A stretch of DNA of 64,000 nt. It comes from Owenia fusiformis (taxonomy: Eukaryota > Annelida > Polychaeta > Sabellida > Oweniidae). A program made the position numbers and the translations under genes. The DNA is taken from the NCBI GenBank assembly GCA_903813345.2, contig CAIIXF020000010.1, positions 33,471,425 to 33,535,424 on the forward strand, read 5' to 3'. The notes under the pieces were generated by a model. The model was not told the origin of the DNA. It did no database searches and saw only the letters and a list, made by a program, of their open reading frames with translations. Within the stretch, counting starts at the first letter, position 1. Each line of letters starts with the position of its first letter. Shown one piece after another: positions 47,858 through 59,102 of this stretch.

Positions 47858-48284
47858 TCATGAAATATACAATGTTCATAAAACAAAACGTTGTGCACAT
47901 AGTTAAAAATTAAGAATCGACATATGAAATATGCAAAAGTATGGAAAAACAGTGTAAACCATTTTATCATTTCAAATTTACATCCAACCCCAATCAATAA
48001 CATTCAATTTAGATATATTCAGCAAAAAATATTCCTTTAAAGTTGCTTTAATGTATTAAAACTGACTTATGTTATGCGGTGGTGTAAATTATTGCTTAAC
48101 AATGTATGTGCATAACAAGTAAAATTATATTTAAAATAAAACAAAAGTCCTTCAAAATCAATATTTTGACAAATAATATAAACCAAAGTGATTAAAACTT
48201 TATAGGTGGCCTGTAAACATGAAGAGTTTTTTAGAAGCTAAGCCAAAATCGCAAAGGGCAATTCCTTCTGAGTTCATATTGTAA

Positions 48285-51200
48285 TCACCAAGTTGGCGTT
48301 GGGGGGAAATCATCAATATGAATGCGAAGTACTTCACCCTTCTTTTCATAGTTTGCCCAGAAGTACACCTTTTTACTTGTGAACTGGTTAGCTCCAAGTG
48401 TTCCACATTCCATGACTATATGGTAGAGTGTTGGACTGACAAGCCATATGTCTAACTGTACAGTTTGGTCATAGAGTGATATCATCGCCTCTGGATCGTA
48501 TAGTCTTGCTTCATTCCCTGCCTGAACTTTTACAACAAACTTCTGGGTAGAATCAGGGTCAGGAGGTATTCCTTCACCAATACCTTTTAAAGATGGATCA
48601 AAAATGCGTATGCAGAATGATGTTGCATCTGTCAGACCAGCTGAAGTTTTGGTTTCTTTCATTTTAATTACCACTGAAGATTCACCTGAAATAATTTTGC
48701 ATATACGTTTGTGTTTATTCCAGTGTTGTTTTTGACACGCTTTACCGCAATACTGTGTCTTGCGACATTTGGAGCATTTCTGCATATCACCCTTGCTGTG
48801 ACAATTGGCACATATTTCTAAGGGATTTGTTTTCAATAGCTTTCCAACTCCATTTTTCCGAATTATGTTCCTGTCTGTTACCATTGGGGGACTGATATAC
48901 AATGTTACTTCGTCCTGAGGCATTCCTTTCTGAATTTTTGATTGGGTTGACGTATCTTTTAAAAGCCTTTCAGTCTCTGGTCGAAGAACCTCTGTATGCA
49001 AGGCTGGTCCTGGATGATCGCGTATTGTATTACTATCTATGAGGATTCGCGCTGAATAGTTTGTCCCAACACGTATTCCACCACATTTATTGCTGAAGAT
49101 TTCATTATTTTGTACATTGCCACTTGTTCGTGTTTTCAAAGATATCCCCCAGAACCAATTTTCAAATATTTTGTTTCCTTGTATGGTAATAATGCCACCA
49201 TCGGTTGAAATTCCTCTCATCCCATTGTGGAATATAGTATTGTTTTTTATCTCTGCTATCGTTGATAATGTAAACAAAATGCCTTCAAGTTGATTGTGAT
49301 GAATAGCACTTCTAGTTACTCGACAGTATTCAGCCAATGATCCTATTGTTAACCCATGCGTTTGATTGTTTTTGATATCACAGTTATTTACTATCAATGA
49401 CCCTCCATTGCGCACCTCAAGTCCAATTTGTCTGCAACGCTCAACAGTACATCCATCAATCTCTCCAAAAGAACCACGCCCATCTACCAACATGCCCCCT
49501 CCACCACACCGATTGAAATGAGAATTGCGAACAATGACTGAGCCACCTCCTATTGCTGCTAAACCTGGACCGCCTCTTTCTCCAACTTGAACAAATTCCC
49601 CTATCAATCCACCATCACAAAACTGCTCTTTATTAATTTCACCAGAGGCAAACCTTGCAAAGTTGTTGAATGATTCCTTTCTATTGCTTTTGCTTTTTTG
49701 CAAACATTCATTTGCAGTTAAAGATTTGCACCCATTTCCACCTTTACAAAAAGGGTATTCATCGCATGCTTCTTCTCCGTTTGCAAATGAGCAGTTAATA
49801 AAGGAAGTCACTTCACCACCAAATATCATAATTTGATGACCCTGGAAATGCAAGTTCTCAAAATGAATGTTTCTGACATCTTTGGATTGGTTTGCTATCC
49901 TTCCAGGCTGAACAACGATATGAACACCTGTTGGTGAAAGACCAACCATCTGGGTACTCTGCATCGTTATGAGTGGGGTTGTATAAGTGTTGGGTTGGAG
50001 GAATATCGTAGTGTATGGTCTATTAGTAGGTAACCACGCCTTTTGCAAAGACATCGTATCATGTACTACACAGTAGATAATTATTGGGTAGTACAATTTC
50101 ATTCTATATTCCAAAGAGGATTCTGGATGTTGGTATGATGCCATAGCTGCTGCAGCATATCCCATTGATCTTGTATAAGAGCTTGTCTTTATATCTTGAG
50201 GGACCGATGGCTCAAATGACATTGGTTGCAAGGCACCATGAAACTGATCTGTTTCTATACGCCACAAATTATGCAATGCGTATGCCTTCCAACAATTGGC
50301 TTTCCAGAACTCAAAATCCAAGGAAAGGCAGGAGTTGGCGTCTTGTAGACATTTTTCATACTCCTCTATTCTGAGATAGCTGAGACTTCTATTGGACAGG
50401 ACCTTTGAGGTTTCTTCTGTTGCAATGTTGATCGACTCTGTGTAACATGAAATCGCAGCATGGAAGTTACCATCTTTAAAGTTTGTGTTCCCTAGGCCCT
50501 GCAGTTCATCTGATTTTGCTTGGTCTTTAATAACAGATGATTCAGATTTCATGCATTCTTCTATGCGTTTTCTTTGAACTTCTAAGATGGGTATCTTGAC
50601 TTCCATGTAGAATTCTATTTTGCCTTGATCAAGAGAATCCAGGTATGTCATCATTGTGTTTTTCTCAGCCTGTGCGCAAAGTGCTTCACTTTGTCGTTGA
50701 TTGACACTGTGGAAAATAGAAGATTCATATATGATTCTCAGGATCGGTTCGCTGATCAGCAGTTCACTCCCCTTTCTTTCCTTTCTACCATTAAATTGTT
50801 TAACATGGTCTCTCAATGAACATGCTTGTAAAGCAAGGTGTGACCAAAGACTTAAAGAAACTCTATTGTTAGCATTCTTGTTCATCCCGGTGATAATTGC
50901 TATAGGACTATCAGTGTTATCCAAAGCTTTGTTCAACATACTTACGGCAATTTTAAGAATGTGACCAGATTCGCAATCTCTTGAAAGCTGATCTCTAATC
51001 ACTTCTTGTACCAAGCGATGAACACTTAAAGAGTTTTGAGTACATTTTGTGAACAGAGAAAAATTTGTCAAAACTGACACTGCTTCTTCAATATCTACGC
51101 TTGATGACAAATTTAAACTAAGATCTTCATCCTTAACAGGTGGATTGCCTTCATTGATAACTTCTATTGGTATATCATCTGCGTGTAGGAAGGCCATCAC

Positions 51201-52462
51201 TTTCATTATAACTGAAGCCGTGTTGCCCATGTCTTCTTCTTCTGATATTGCCTCGACATACTCAAAGTTCATATTCCAAGTCATTTTTACAGCTAGTCGT
51301 TCTTTCGAAGTATCTGCATGTGGTGCAGTTGCTTCCTTTTTCAGCCATTTCAGTCGTCTTTGCTGGAACTCTCTCAGGTAGACTTCATAGCTATAGTTCC
51401 GTTGTCCAATATGAACAGCAGCTTGTTCAAGTGCAAGTGGCAAAAAGCCTAAATCTTTGACAAGTTGTTCTAAGCATTCATTTGAAGAATATCCTGACCT
51501 TCTTACCATGAATGATATGGATTCCTCCATAGTAAAAGGTCCGACGGGAACACAAGCTGATTCTTCTATATTTATATCTTGATGTAGTTCAATAGGCTCT
51601 CTTCTGGTTGTAACAATGATATGACCTTTGCTCTCTCGCCTCCAAGATCCCATCAGCAATGTCTTCATTCCAGCACTCAGTTCCCTTAGGTCAAGGTTGT
51701 CTACTATACACAACCAAGGTGTCTCAATCCCCTTCAACCACTTTACGACGGCATCGAGCTTTTGTTTAAAATTATCGCCATATACTTGCAATTCTAAAGC
51801 AATTCTATTGAGAGAGTTCTCAAATATTTCTGAACTCTCTGCCGAGATCCAGAATACACCTGAATAGAATTTTTTTAGTTGCCATGCAACTTCATTAGCC
51901 AGTGTACTCTTTCCACAACCACCAAGACCACATAGTCCGACAATGTCAAACTGATTATTATCCTCTAATCTAGACCTAATCAAACCCAACTCTTCCAACC
52001 TCCCTGAAAAATTTGAGTTCCTATCTGGAGCATCAAACCATGGATTGTTAGAGTAAAAAGGACTGGCTAGTTTATCCTCTACAACCCCTACTCTTGTGTG
52101 CAACCTATCCACTTTCTCTTTAACATTAACCTGATCAATACTGACCTTTGTGAGTCCAGCCCCTAATACATTCACATTTTTATCTACAGTCTCTACCTTT
52201 TCACCCAATTCTGTTACTGTCTTTGAGGTCTTTTTGAGTTCATGTTCAACCCTTTTTGTGTCTTCTCCTTGTTTCTTCTCCACATTTTCAAGCCTCTCGT
52301 TAAATTGGAGCAATGCAGTTTTCAAAGATGTTTCCACCGCCAATATCTCAGTCCTTAAAGAACTTGACTCGTCAAGCGTGAGCTTAGCTAAAGTCCTGGT
52401 GGTTGTCTGTATCCGTTCACAGAGTTTTACATCAATCCATGGAGTAGAGAAAAACTTCACAC
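48285..52462 (-). CDS. Copy C main exon: coiled coil/NB-ARC/TPR/beta-helix/MYND
   Basis: One 4,178-bp terminal exon (1,391 codons after the split codon). Its acceptor CATAATTTTAG|GT at 52,463 matches the phase-1 donor of the HEPN exon. Numbering here runs from an in-frame ATG at 52,487, which lies upstream of the acceptor. Coiled coil ~33-140. NB-ARC ~150-360: P-loop GLGGCGKST 187-195, WLCIVDNLD 258-266, IIVTTRR 290-296, LGFLPLAL 346-353. Helical region with VHRLVQEVIRD 489-499. TPR ~656-735. Right-handed beta-helix ~820-1165 with N-x-I-x-x-N-x-x-x-G-I-type rungs and a Cys-containing insert ~905-965. MYND finger 1226-1263 with all ligands (C1226, C1229, C1238, C1241, C1247, C1251, H1259, C1263). 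Unrecognised C-terminal domain ~1270-1400. Probably a cytoplasmic STAND ATPase acting as a sensor switch; ligand unknown. It is the only copy without frame damage. Confidence 0.88.
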
Positions 52463-53390
52463 CTAAAATTATGAAACGTAAAGACATGGTTCAGTATTTA
52501 TTAGCTTGTTTATGGCTCCTTGGACATACATGGTGGTCAAATAAAACGGCAACCCTGTCGCTATTTTCCTCATATCTTTGTCATTTTAGAAAAATACTCC
52601 ATGATATTTAGTACATGTGTACAACATTCAATCTCCTACCAGTCAACAATATTTAATGACCATGTTAGAGCACTTTAAACCTGCTCCAGAGGCCAATATG
52701 GCGCTGTGGGCAAACCTGCACCCGTCGTCCAAAACGTTCATACCTGACTTCAACCTGTGGGATATGCCAAAGATGACCCCGGGTTAATTAAGGAGATTAT
52801 ATTTTCATTCAGGCCATACCTACTGAGGATTGCAATTGGGTCATAGACAACTTTTGCATGTTTGCCCAAGTGCGATGATGGCCATACCTGGGGCAGCATG
52901 TTGTTTGAAGTGCTGCAACATTGTGACTATCAGTCTGATGGTCATGAAATTAGGCTGATAGAAGATTGAATGATGTACAAAATGTGTAAAATATCAGGGA
53001 GTGATTACCTTAGACGACAAAGATATGAGGAAACTACATGGTTGTCGTTTTTACCACCCTGTATCATGGGCTTTCAAGAGCAGGGCATACAACTTCCCAA
53101 TTCCATATATGAGCACTACCTTATGTTTTCAAAATTGGAAAACTCCCTCCTGTTCACATTTGTAACCTATCCTTTAACAATCATAACATTTTCAATATTT
53201 TGTTTAATATTACTGAATTCTTGGTATTATATTATGTAAATATTATAAATAACTGGAATAAATGACATTTTCCTTTAAATTAGGTCATGCATTATATGAC
53301 AAAATGTGCGATTACATATAGTTTAGAAAATCATTTTATATACAATGACTGAGGGTCATTGATTATATACATTTACGCAAAGTAACTTAC
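52463..53390 (-). other. Intron of copy C (928 bp)
   Basis: Minus-strand donor GATG|GTAAGT at 53,391/53,390 and acceptor TTTCATAATTTTAG|GTGTG at 52,463/52,462 are both phase 1, joining ...NWQND-G-VKFFSTPW. Most of the intron is the MITE at 52,529-53,061. Its remnants persist upstream of A and B, showing that they once had the same intron. Confidence 0.8.
52529..53061. mobile_element. Mariner-like MITE inside the intron of copy C
   Basis: TA + CATGGTGGTCAAATAAAA end and inverse (TTTTTACCACCCTG + TA). More diverged from the A and B copies than they are from each other. Confidence 0.8.
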
Positions 53391-53972
53391 CATCGTTTTG
53401 CCAGTTTTTTAAGTCACTGAGTGCTTTCTTTTCTTTCTTAGGCAAAAATTGAAGACATCTTATAAACTTTTCTGCATTCGCAAATGCGTTCAGGTATTTC
53501 ACTTCAGTCCATTCATTGAAGTTGCAATGTGCCCAATCATTTCGTAAATTACGGATATCTCCAGCATTTGTTTTGACGACTTTGGAGAAGCCAGGGATGT
53601 TAATAAGGAGTCCCAATAGAGCAGAAGGATCACACGATTCATCGAACGCTGTGAATTTGGCCATGTGAGTCTGTAGGAACAACTTTGAGAAATCAACATA
53701 GTTCTTAATCCGGTAATCATATTGAGGATTGCTTCGTTGTTCATTAGCGTTTATATTTCGATACTGGAGTGGTCTACTGCCATTATAGGACTGTAACTTG
53801 GTGGTACCGGATTGCTGGTCAACTTTAGAGGTTTTCTTCAGATTGTTATATATCCTAGCTACTTCTGGTCCGACATAGTCTCTAAGCAATGGTGCAACTA
53901 CGTGTTGTAAAGCTATCCCTGTGATGACCCATCTTCTTCTGTCCTCAGGTAATAAAAGTTCTACGACCTCAC
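53391..53972 (-). CDS. Copy C HEPN exon (DZIP3-type HEPN domain)
   Basis: Internal 582-bp exon bounded by acceptor TTTGTTTTAG|GT (53,973) and donor G|GTAAGT (53,390), both phase 1. The readable peptide begins EVVELLLPEDRRRWVITGIA and runs 193 codons; no Met precedes it, so at least one 5' exon is missing from this annotation. LLPEDRRRWVITGIALQ..., APLLRDYV, DFSKLFLQTH, DPSALLGLLIN and AGDIRNLRNDWAHCNFNEWT are typical of the HEPN domain in DZIP3-like proteins, as I know the family. R-N-D-W-A-H (Arg codon 53,542-53,544, His codon 53,527-53,529) fits the HEPN RNase motif R-x4-6-H. Spliced to the main exon it gives about 1,586 readable residues. A and B have no counterpart. Confidence 0.82.
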
Positions 53973-54917
53973 CTAAAACAAAGTAAACACATCAGAGCAG
54001 GAATTACAGCCGGGGAACTGTTTTAGGAAAATCCAGCGAAGCGAGTACCTACTCGTACGCGCAGCTTGCGCGAATTAAGCGTAGCGAGCTGTCGGGAATC
54101 TTGGGGGTCGAGGGTCATGCCCCCCTCCGAAATATCTGTGGCAATAAGATACAATTTCAAGCAATATGACGTCTCTTCCTCTTGCGGTCTGTTTGGATTG
54201 TTACAATGTGGCAGCACAATCCATGCTGGAATAATAGCACATATCAGGGGCGGATCTGGGAAACAACAAGGGGGGGGCACATTTCAGGTCAGAAAAAGAG
54301 GGGGCGGGCCCCCAGTCACCACTCCCAGATCCGCCAATGCATACAGGAGGATCAAAATTTGGGAAATTAGAAAACTTTAGCAGAACTAAGTTTCCCATTA
54401 GCCATCTGCACTTTTATTTGAAGAGTTCAGGAATGAAAATATGAGCAAAAACTTTTATTCCAGAAACGCTGAATGTTTACAAAATCTCAATTTGAATCTC
54501 AATTTGTCTCTCAACATTTTTGAAATTAGAAGCCCAAGATAGCGTTACCATGCTCGGTGTAGAACATACATGCTGGAACATTCACTCCAAGGCGTTTTTA
54601 CTGTATCAAAGCAGGGAAATGCTCCGGAGTAAGAAAAATGTCAGGCGGAAGTGACCATCTTGAAATGAGGCGGACACAGGCCCAGGAAGAAGATTTACCC
54701 CCCCCCCCCCTCCCCCTAAACTCTTGTAAAAAGAAATTCATACATAACACAGTGACTGGAGGGTATTAAATCTTCTTCCTGGGCCTGTGGAGGCGGAAGT
54801 AACTTGTTTCATGTCTTTCATTATTATGGATGTGATACCCATGTATTTCTTGACGTTTGAAGCAATTTGGAAAAACTATAAATACGAACCAGTTAGTATA
54901 CTTTAATTATCAAAATT
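53973..54917. other. Upstream intron/flank of copy C with small hairpins
   Basis: On the minus strand this should be intron 5' to the HEPN exon; no start exon was recognised. Hairpins: GGCGGATCTGGGA and inverse at 54,249-54,335 enclosing a poly-G run, and ACAGGCCCAGGAAGAAGATT and inverse at 54,675-54,790 enclosing a poly-C run. Confidence 0.5.
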
Positions 54918-55365
54918 CTGGTCTTTTTTTAAACTTTTGTCCGCTATCACGCGCTACTAACGTTGACCGTTAATTTGAATTTTTGACCTACCAGATGTTT
55001 GAAAATCAAGGATTACGAGTCTCATACTGCACCGTTTTTCTTCAAACTTGTTCCATTCAAAGCATAAAAAACTACCTATCTGTTGGTACATTATTCTGTT
55101 AAACAGAGTCCCTTCTTCCAGCGGCATTTTGGTCCCCAGCTGTGAGAAGGGCTTCTAGAAGCTGGGGACCAAAAACGCTGCTCAAACGAGGGACTCTTTA
55201 CAATAAAGCAATGCACCGACAAAAAGGCTTTGTTTGCGTTGAATGGAATAAGTTTGAAGAAAAACGGACGTTGCAGTATGAGACACTGGTAGGTCAAAAA
55301 TTCAAATTAACGGCCGAAGCTAGAACCGCGTGATAGCGGACAATTTTTTAAAAAGACCAAGTACA
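54918..55365. mobile_element. Palindromic element (~450 bp)
   Basis: TTGTCCGCTATCACGCG at 54,937 recurs inverted ending at 55,343, and CTTTTT/AAAAAG flanks extend the pairing to about 54,918 and 55,365. Each arm carries the GTTAATTTGAATTTTTGACC and CTTCAAACTTRTTCCATTCA blocks seen in the 179-bp insertion near copy A. Confidence 0.75.
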
Positions 55366-55994
55366 TCTGAATGGTGATGACGGTCGAAATTAGTATCGTG
55401 TGGCTATGGGAGGGGAGTTTCAAATGTGAAATACATTAAGATTACTCATTTATATTTTACAACTATTCTAAAAGGCAGAATCAGATCTATAGGGAGTGAC
55501 AAAATTACAAGCAACATGTATAATTGACCTCCCAATCTATTCTTTATAATCTCAAATAGAATATCTCCCAAAATATTCATATTATCTTATAAATTGATGA
55601 AGTTATTATGGATTCGAAGTGCAAAAATGGGTGAAAATGTTTAAATTCTCCCAAGTAATAAGAATGGTAACAATTCTTATAGAAAAATAATACATTATTG
55701 CAAAGATCTATAGTTTTCCTGAAATAAACTGTGCACTTTGGGGATTTTTAGAAAAATAGACATGACAAAGAATGACATGAGCCAAAAATATTCTAAAATT
55801 GAAACATTTTTTGTTTGCTTGCTCGCTAGATCTGATTCTCTCTTTAATTGTCTTGCAAATGAGTAATAGGATGTACAGATATTTAAGTATGTAGACGCAG
55901 CGATGGAGGGTGGCACAATGGACGTCCATACCCAAAACGTGAGGAGAAAAGAAAAGAAACGGCAAGATATTCAGGCTTTTAGTAGAAATCTTCT
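55366..55994. other. Intergenic, nothing recognised
   Basis: Frames at 55,695-56,037 overlap each other and have no domain signal. Confidence 0.35.
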
Positions 55995-56170
55995 CACAAA
56001 ACCCCGCCAAAACAAGGGACTCTGTACAATAAAACAATGGACCGACAGAAAGGTATTTCTGCGACGCTTTTAATGGTTCAAGTTTGAAGAAAAACGGTGC
56101 CGTCTGAGGCTCACAATCATTGATTTTTCAAAGACAGAAGGTTTGAAATTCAAATTAACGGTTTAACGAG
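55995..56170. repeat. Further copy of the GTTAATTTGAA/TTCCATTCA family
   Basis: Inverted relative to 28,023: GGGACTCTGTACAATAAAAC, GACCGACAGAAAGG, AAGTTTGAAGAAAAACGGTG and TTCAAATTAACGG occur in family order. Confidence 0.6.
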
Positions 56171-56174
56171 GCAG

Positions 56175-56405
56175 TTTGGTTCCGATATGCCCCGGGAAGA
56201 TCGTGGCATAAGTAACCCCATAAAAATCTATGATTTGTTTTGAATTTCACAAAGATGCAAATTCCTTTAAAATTGAGCTAGAAGCTTCAATTAAAAAGCA
56301 TTTTAAAGCTCTTTTCTTCTTCTATCTAATGGTTCTATTTTTATTGGTTATGACTGAGTGCGATCGCACCCATCGCAACGCCCCCCCCCCTGACTACGCC
56401 TATGC
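56175..56405. repeat. Dispersed repeat with poly-C, copy 1
   Basis: ATCGTGGCATAAG, AATTGAGCTAGAAGCTTCAA, AAAAAGCATTT, TTATTGGTTATG and a poly-C tail followed by ATGCC-like sequence match 61,500-61,735 in order. Confidence 0.65.
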
Positions 56406-57349
56406 ATGTATTCCTCAACATTCATGAACATTAGCCTACTACATCTGATAAAATGTGACGTTTTAAAGCGAATAGCATGCCAGGGCCCGGGTAGGGATGA
56501 CCAGATTTATTGCTCCCAGGGGGGATAGACACATTTGTATGGCCAAATGATTATTTTTAATTTTTATTTATTGATTGGAATCACCTTTAAAACAGGGGCA
56601 CACACATAAAAAATGTGGTGCATCCACAAACAAACATGCTTATACAATTACAGTCAAAATTAAAATAACGTAAGCGACGGTTATGTCCGCCATTTGTGAC
56701 AACGGTAATTACGGTATCTGACTTTACCGTTGTCAGGTTATTCCGGTGTGCCATGGTCAAGCAAATCGGAATATTAGCAGAAATAAGGCTAGATGACAAG
56801 TGTTCATTATAGTCCTCCAGATAACTGCAAAGTTCTGATCAAATCTGATCAGCTCTGGAAAACTCGTTAGTGTTTAAGTTGACAGATTATTTAGACAAAA
56901 TGTAAGTTATGGGTTTGTCTTCTTGGTTTTAGTCTAGAGTGAACTCACTGTCCTCGTCTCATAGACAGATTGCAGTCTGATTCAATGTATTTCTAAAGGC
57001 AAATATCTAGTGTTCTTTGAAGTATTCAAGACTAAATAAGATGTTACTGGTATACAATACATGTACTATACTACCCAGAGACAGATATAATATTTAGTCC
57101 AGTTTCAAGTTAAATATTCTTAAATGGAATATAGAGTACCAAATTTCATTTGGTATAATTTTATTTTTGATAGAGACAATGGCCATTGTTAAAATCAAAT
57201 AAACATGAGATAAACATAAACATGAGATTATTAATTTATTAGGGTAGTTTATACTTCATGCCTAGTTCACACTTCAAAACTAAGTTGAATTCAGATGTCA
57301 TCTTGAAAATAGAATGAATTCATTGCAATAACCAGCAGAAACATTCAAT
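56406..57349. other. Intergenic, one weak hairpin
   Basis: A weak inverted pair (GACAACGGTAA / TTACCGTTGTC) lies near 56,697-56,737. No gene supported. Confidence 0.35.
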
Positions 57350-57540
57350 TTATATCAGTAGATAAAAATAGTAAAGTTACACTTCTCTCCAAAAGTTTGG
57401 CAACCTTAGGCAAGGGGTGGGACTGTCTAATTTTGGGAAGACCCCGGAGCATCATGTCATTATGCAAAAAAGAAATATCAATAATTTCGCACAACTTATT
57501 TTCCAACATAAAAGCTGCACCATCTACGCTGAAATAAACC
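57350..57540. repeat. Dispersed repeat, copy 2
   Basis: Homologous to 21,930-22,125 (CTCTCCAAAAGTTTGGCAA, CCCCGGAGCAT, AAGAAATATCAATA, AAAGCTGC). Confidence 0.6.
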
Positions 57541-57552
57541 AACTGTCTTAAT

Positions 57553-58089
57553 CACTGGTGATCCACTCGATTACGCTGGTTACCGAAACGGTTCGTTTTG
57601 GTAACAAAATGTCGGAACGTCGAAGGTACGATTTTTCTTTTTTCCTTATTTCACGCGTTGTAGGCAGAATCCCCACGATGTCAGAATCCCCACTATGTTT
57701 TTCTCACAAACGTGTATCAGTATCATATGTTTTAGAAAATGTTCATGTTTGCGAAAAAATAGCTCAGAAGACAACGGAATCGTCGATTTACATCCTCACT
57801 TAAGTTACATAAACGGTTTGGGTTAAAAGTGCAGATCTTAACAGTTTTTCGAAAAACCGTTTATGTTTAATAACCTAAGTGAAGAATTAAATCGACGATT
57901 CTGTTGTCTTCTGAACTATTTGTTCGCACATATGTACATTTTCTTAGTTTGTGTTAAAAAATGTCGTGGGAATTCTGCCTACAACATGTGAAATAAGGAA
58001 AAGAGAAAAATTGTACCTTCGATGTTCCGACATTTTGTTACCAAAACGAATCGTTTCGGTAACCAGCGTAATCGAGTGGATCACCAGTG
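57553..58089. mobile_element. Foldback MITE, family copy 2
   Basis: CACTGGTGATCCACTCGATT and its inverse form the ends, with TTAAT on both sides (57,548-57,552 and 58,090-58,094) as a 5-bp target duplication. The interior AACAAAATGTCGGAACGTCG matches copy 1 at 21,291. Terminal arms pair better here than in copy 1, so this copy may be younger. Confidence 0.88.
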
Positions 58090-58094
58090 TTAAT

Positions 58095-59102
58095 ACTGAT
58101 GAAAACACATTTTCTTTCAAATCTGTCCGCCTCCGTTTCGTTTTATTTCAAACAAAAAAATCTTGCTCCCGGGGCTGATAAGTCCTCAAAAGCAAATATT
58201 GAATAATAGAAACATTGTGAAATTAGTTATTATTCAAAGCATATGTATCATTTATAAACACAAGCATTTGATCGAATGGGTATTTATTATCCATCACCTT
58301 TTAAGGAAAAACAAATCCAAGCGAAAAAATCAGTTTTCTTTTCAGATGCACGTTTATCTCGGAAAGTTTAAATTGTTGCTGTTTCGGTGCATTTAGTATA
58401 CGCTCTATTTTCGCGAATATCAAACTAAATAGTGGATCGTGTTAATGTCATTAATTATATATGTTTAGCAAATAAATGGATTAAAGGCGGCAATTAGGTG
58501 AGTATGCCTCTGGTACTAAATACAAGTGTAAGCTAAAAAGGTACACACATTACTTCAAATAAGTCTAGATTTATTATTTCGAATGAGTACTTTATTGTCA
58601 CAGTAAAGGGAAAAAGTTCATAATAAAAATATTAAAAAGTCACATGGTGTACCAGTATGCATTGCTTCCTGATAATCACTTTTTATTTTCTAAATAAACT
58701 GATCCACTGATAATCGCCACCGGATTATCGGGATTTTTAAACTTCAAAGACCTAATTACAGATGGTCTGCGATTGAATCTTATCTACTAACTAAATATAA
58801 AGCCCATTGGTTCCCCTTAGTTTACATGGGAATGACGATTTTCAAAAATTCATCAAATAGAAGAAAAAAAATTGAGAAAATTTGTGGCATTGGAAATGAA
58901 GTTAAGTTACATTTCCATCAATATTATAAGTATTTTCCTCGCAGGTTATGTAAATAAAAATTCAAACATAAAGAGGGGAGTGTAGTTGCCAGAAAGACGA
59001 GAGTATTATTCTTGCACAAGTTTCAAATCGTGTGTCTAAAAAGGATTTGACAGCATTCTTTAATAAGATAATAAAATGTTCATTTCTCAAAAACGAATTA
59101 TA
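58095..59102. other. Intergenic with a partial repeat copy
   Basis: At 58,800-58,990, CCCATTGGTT...TTACATGGGAATG to AAATAAAAATTCAAA...AAAGAGG matches the right half of the 24,481-25,308 element. Nothing else recognised. Confidence 0.45.

Noticed and set aside
52463-52487. ATG at 52,487 as the true start of copy C
   Set aside because: A strong acceptor (TTTCATAATTTTAG|G) lies just downstream, in the phase of the HEPN donor, and the first residues would be read from the acceptor's pyrimidine tract. Splicing is the better model, although an alternative start cannot be excluded.
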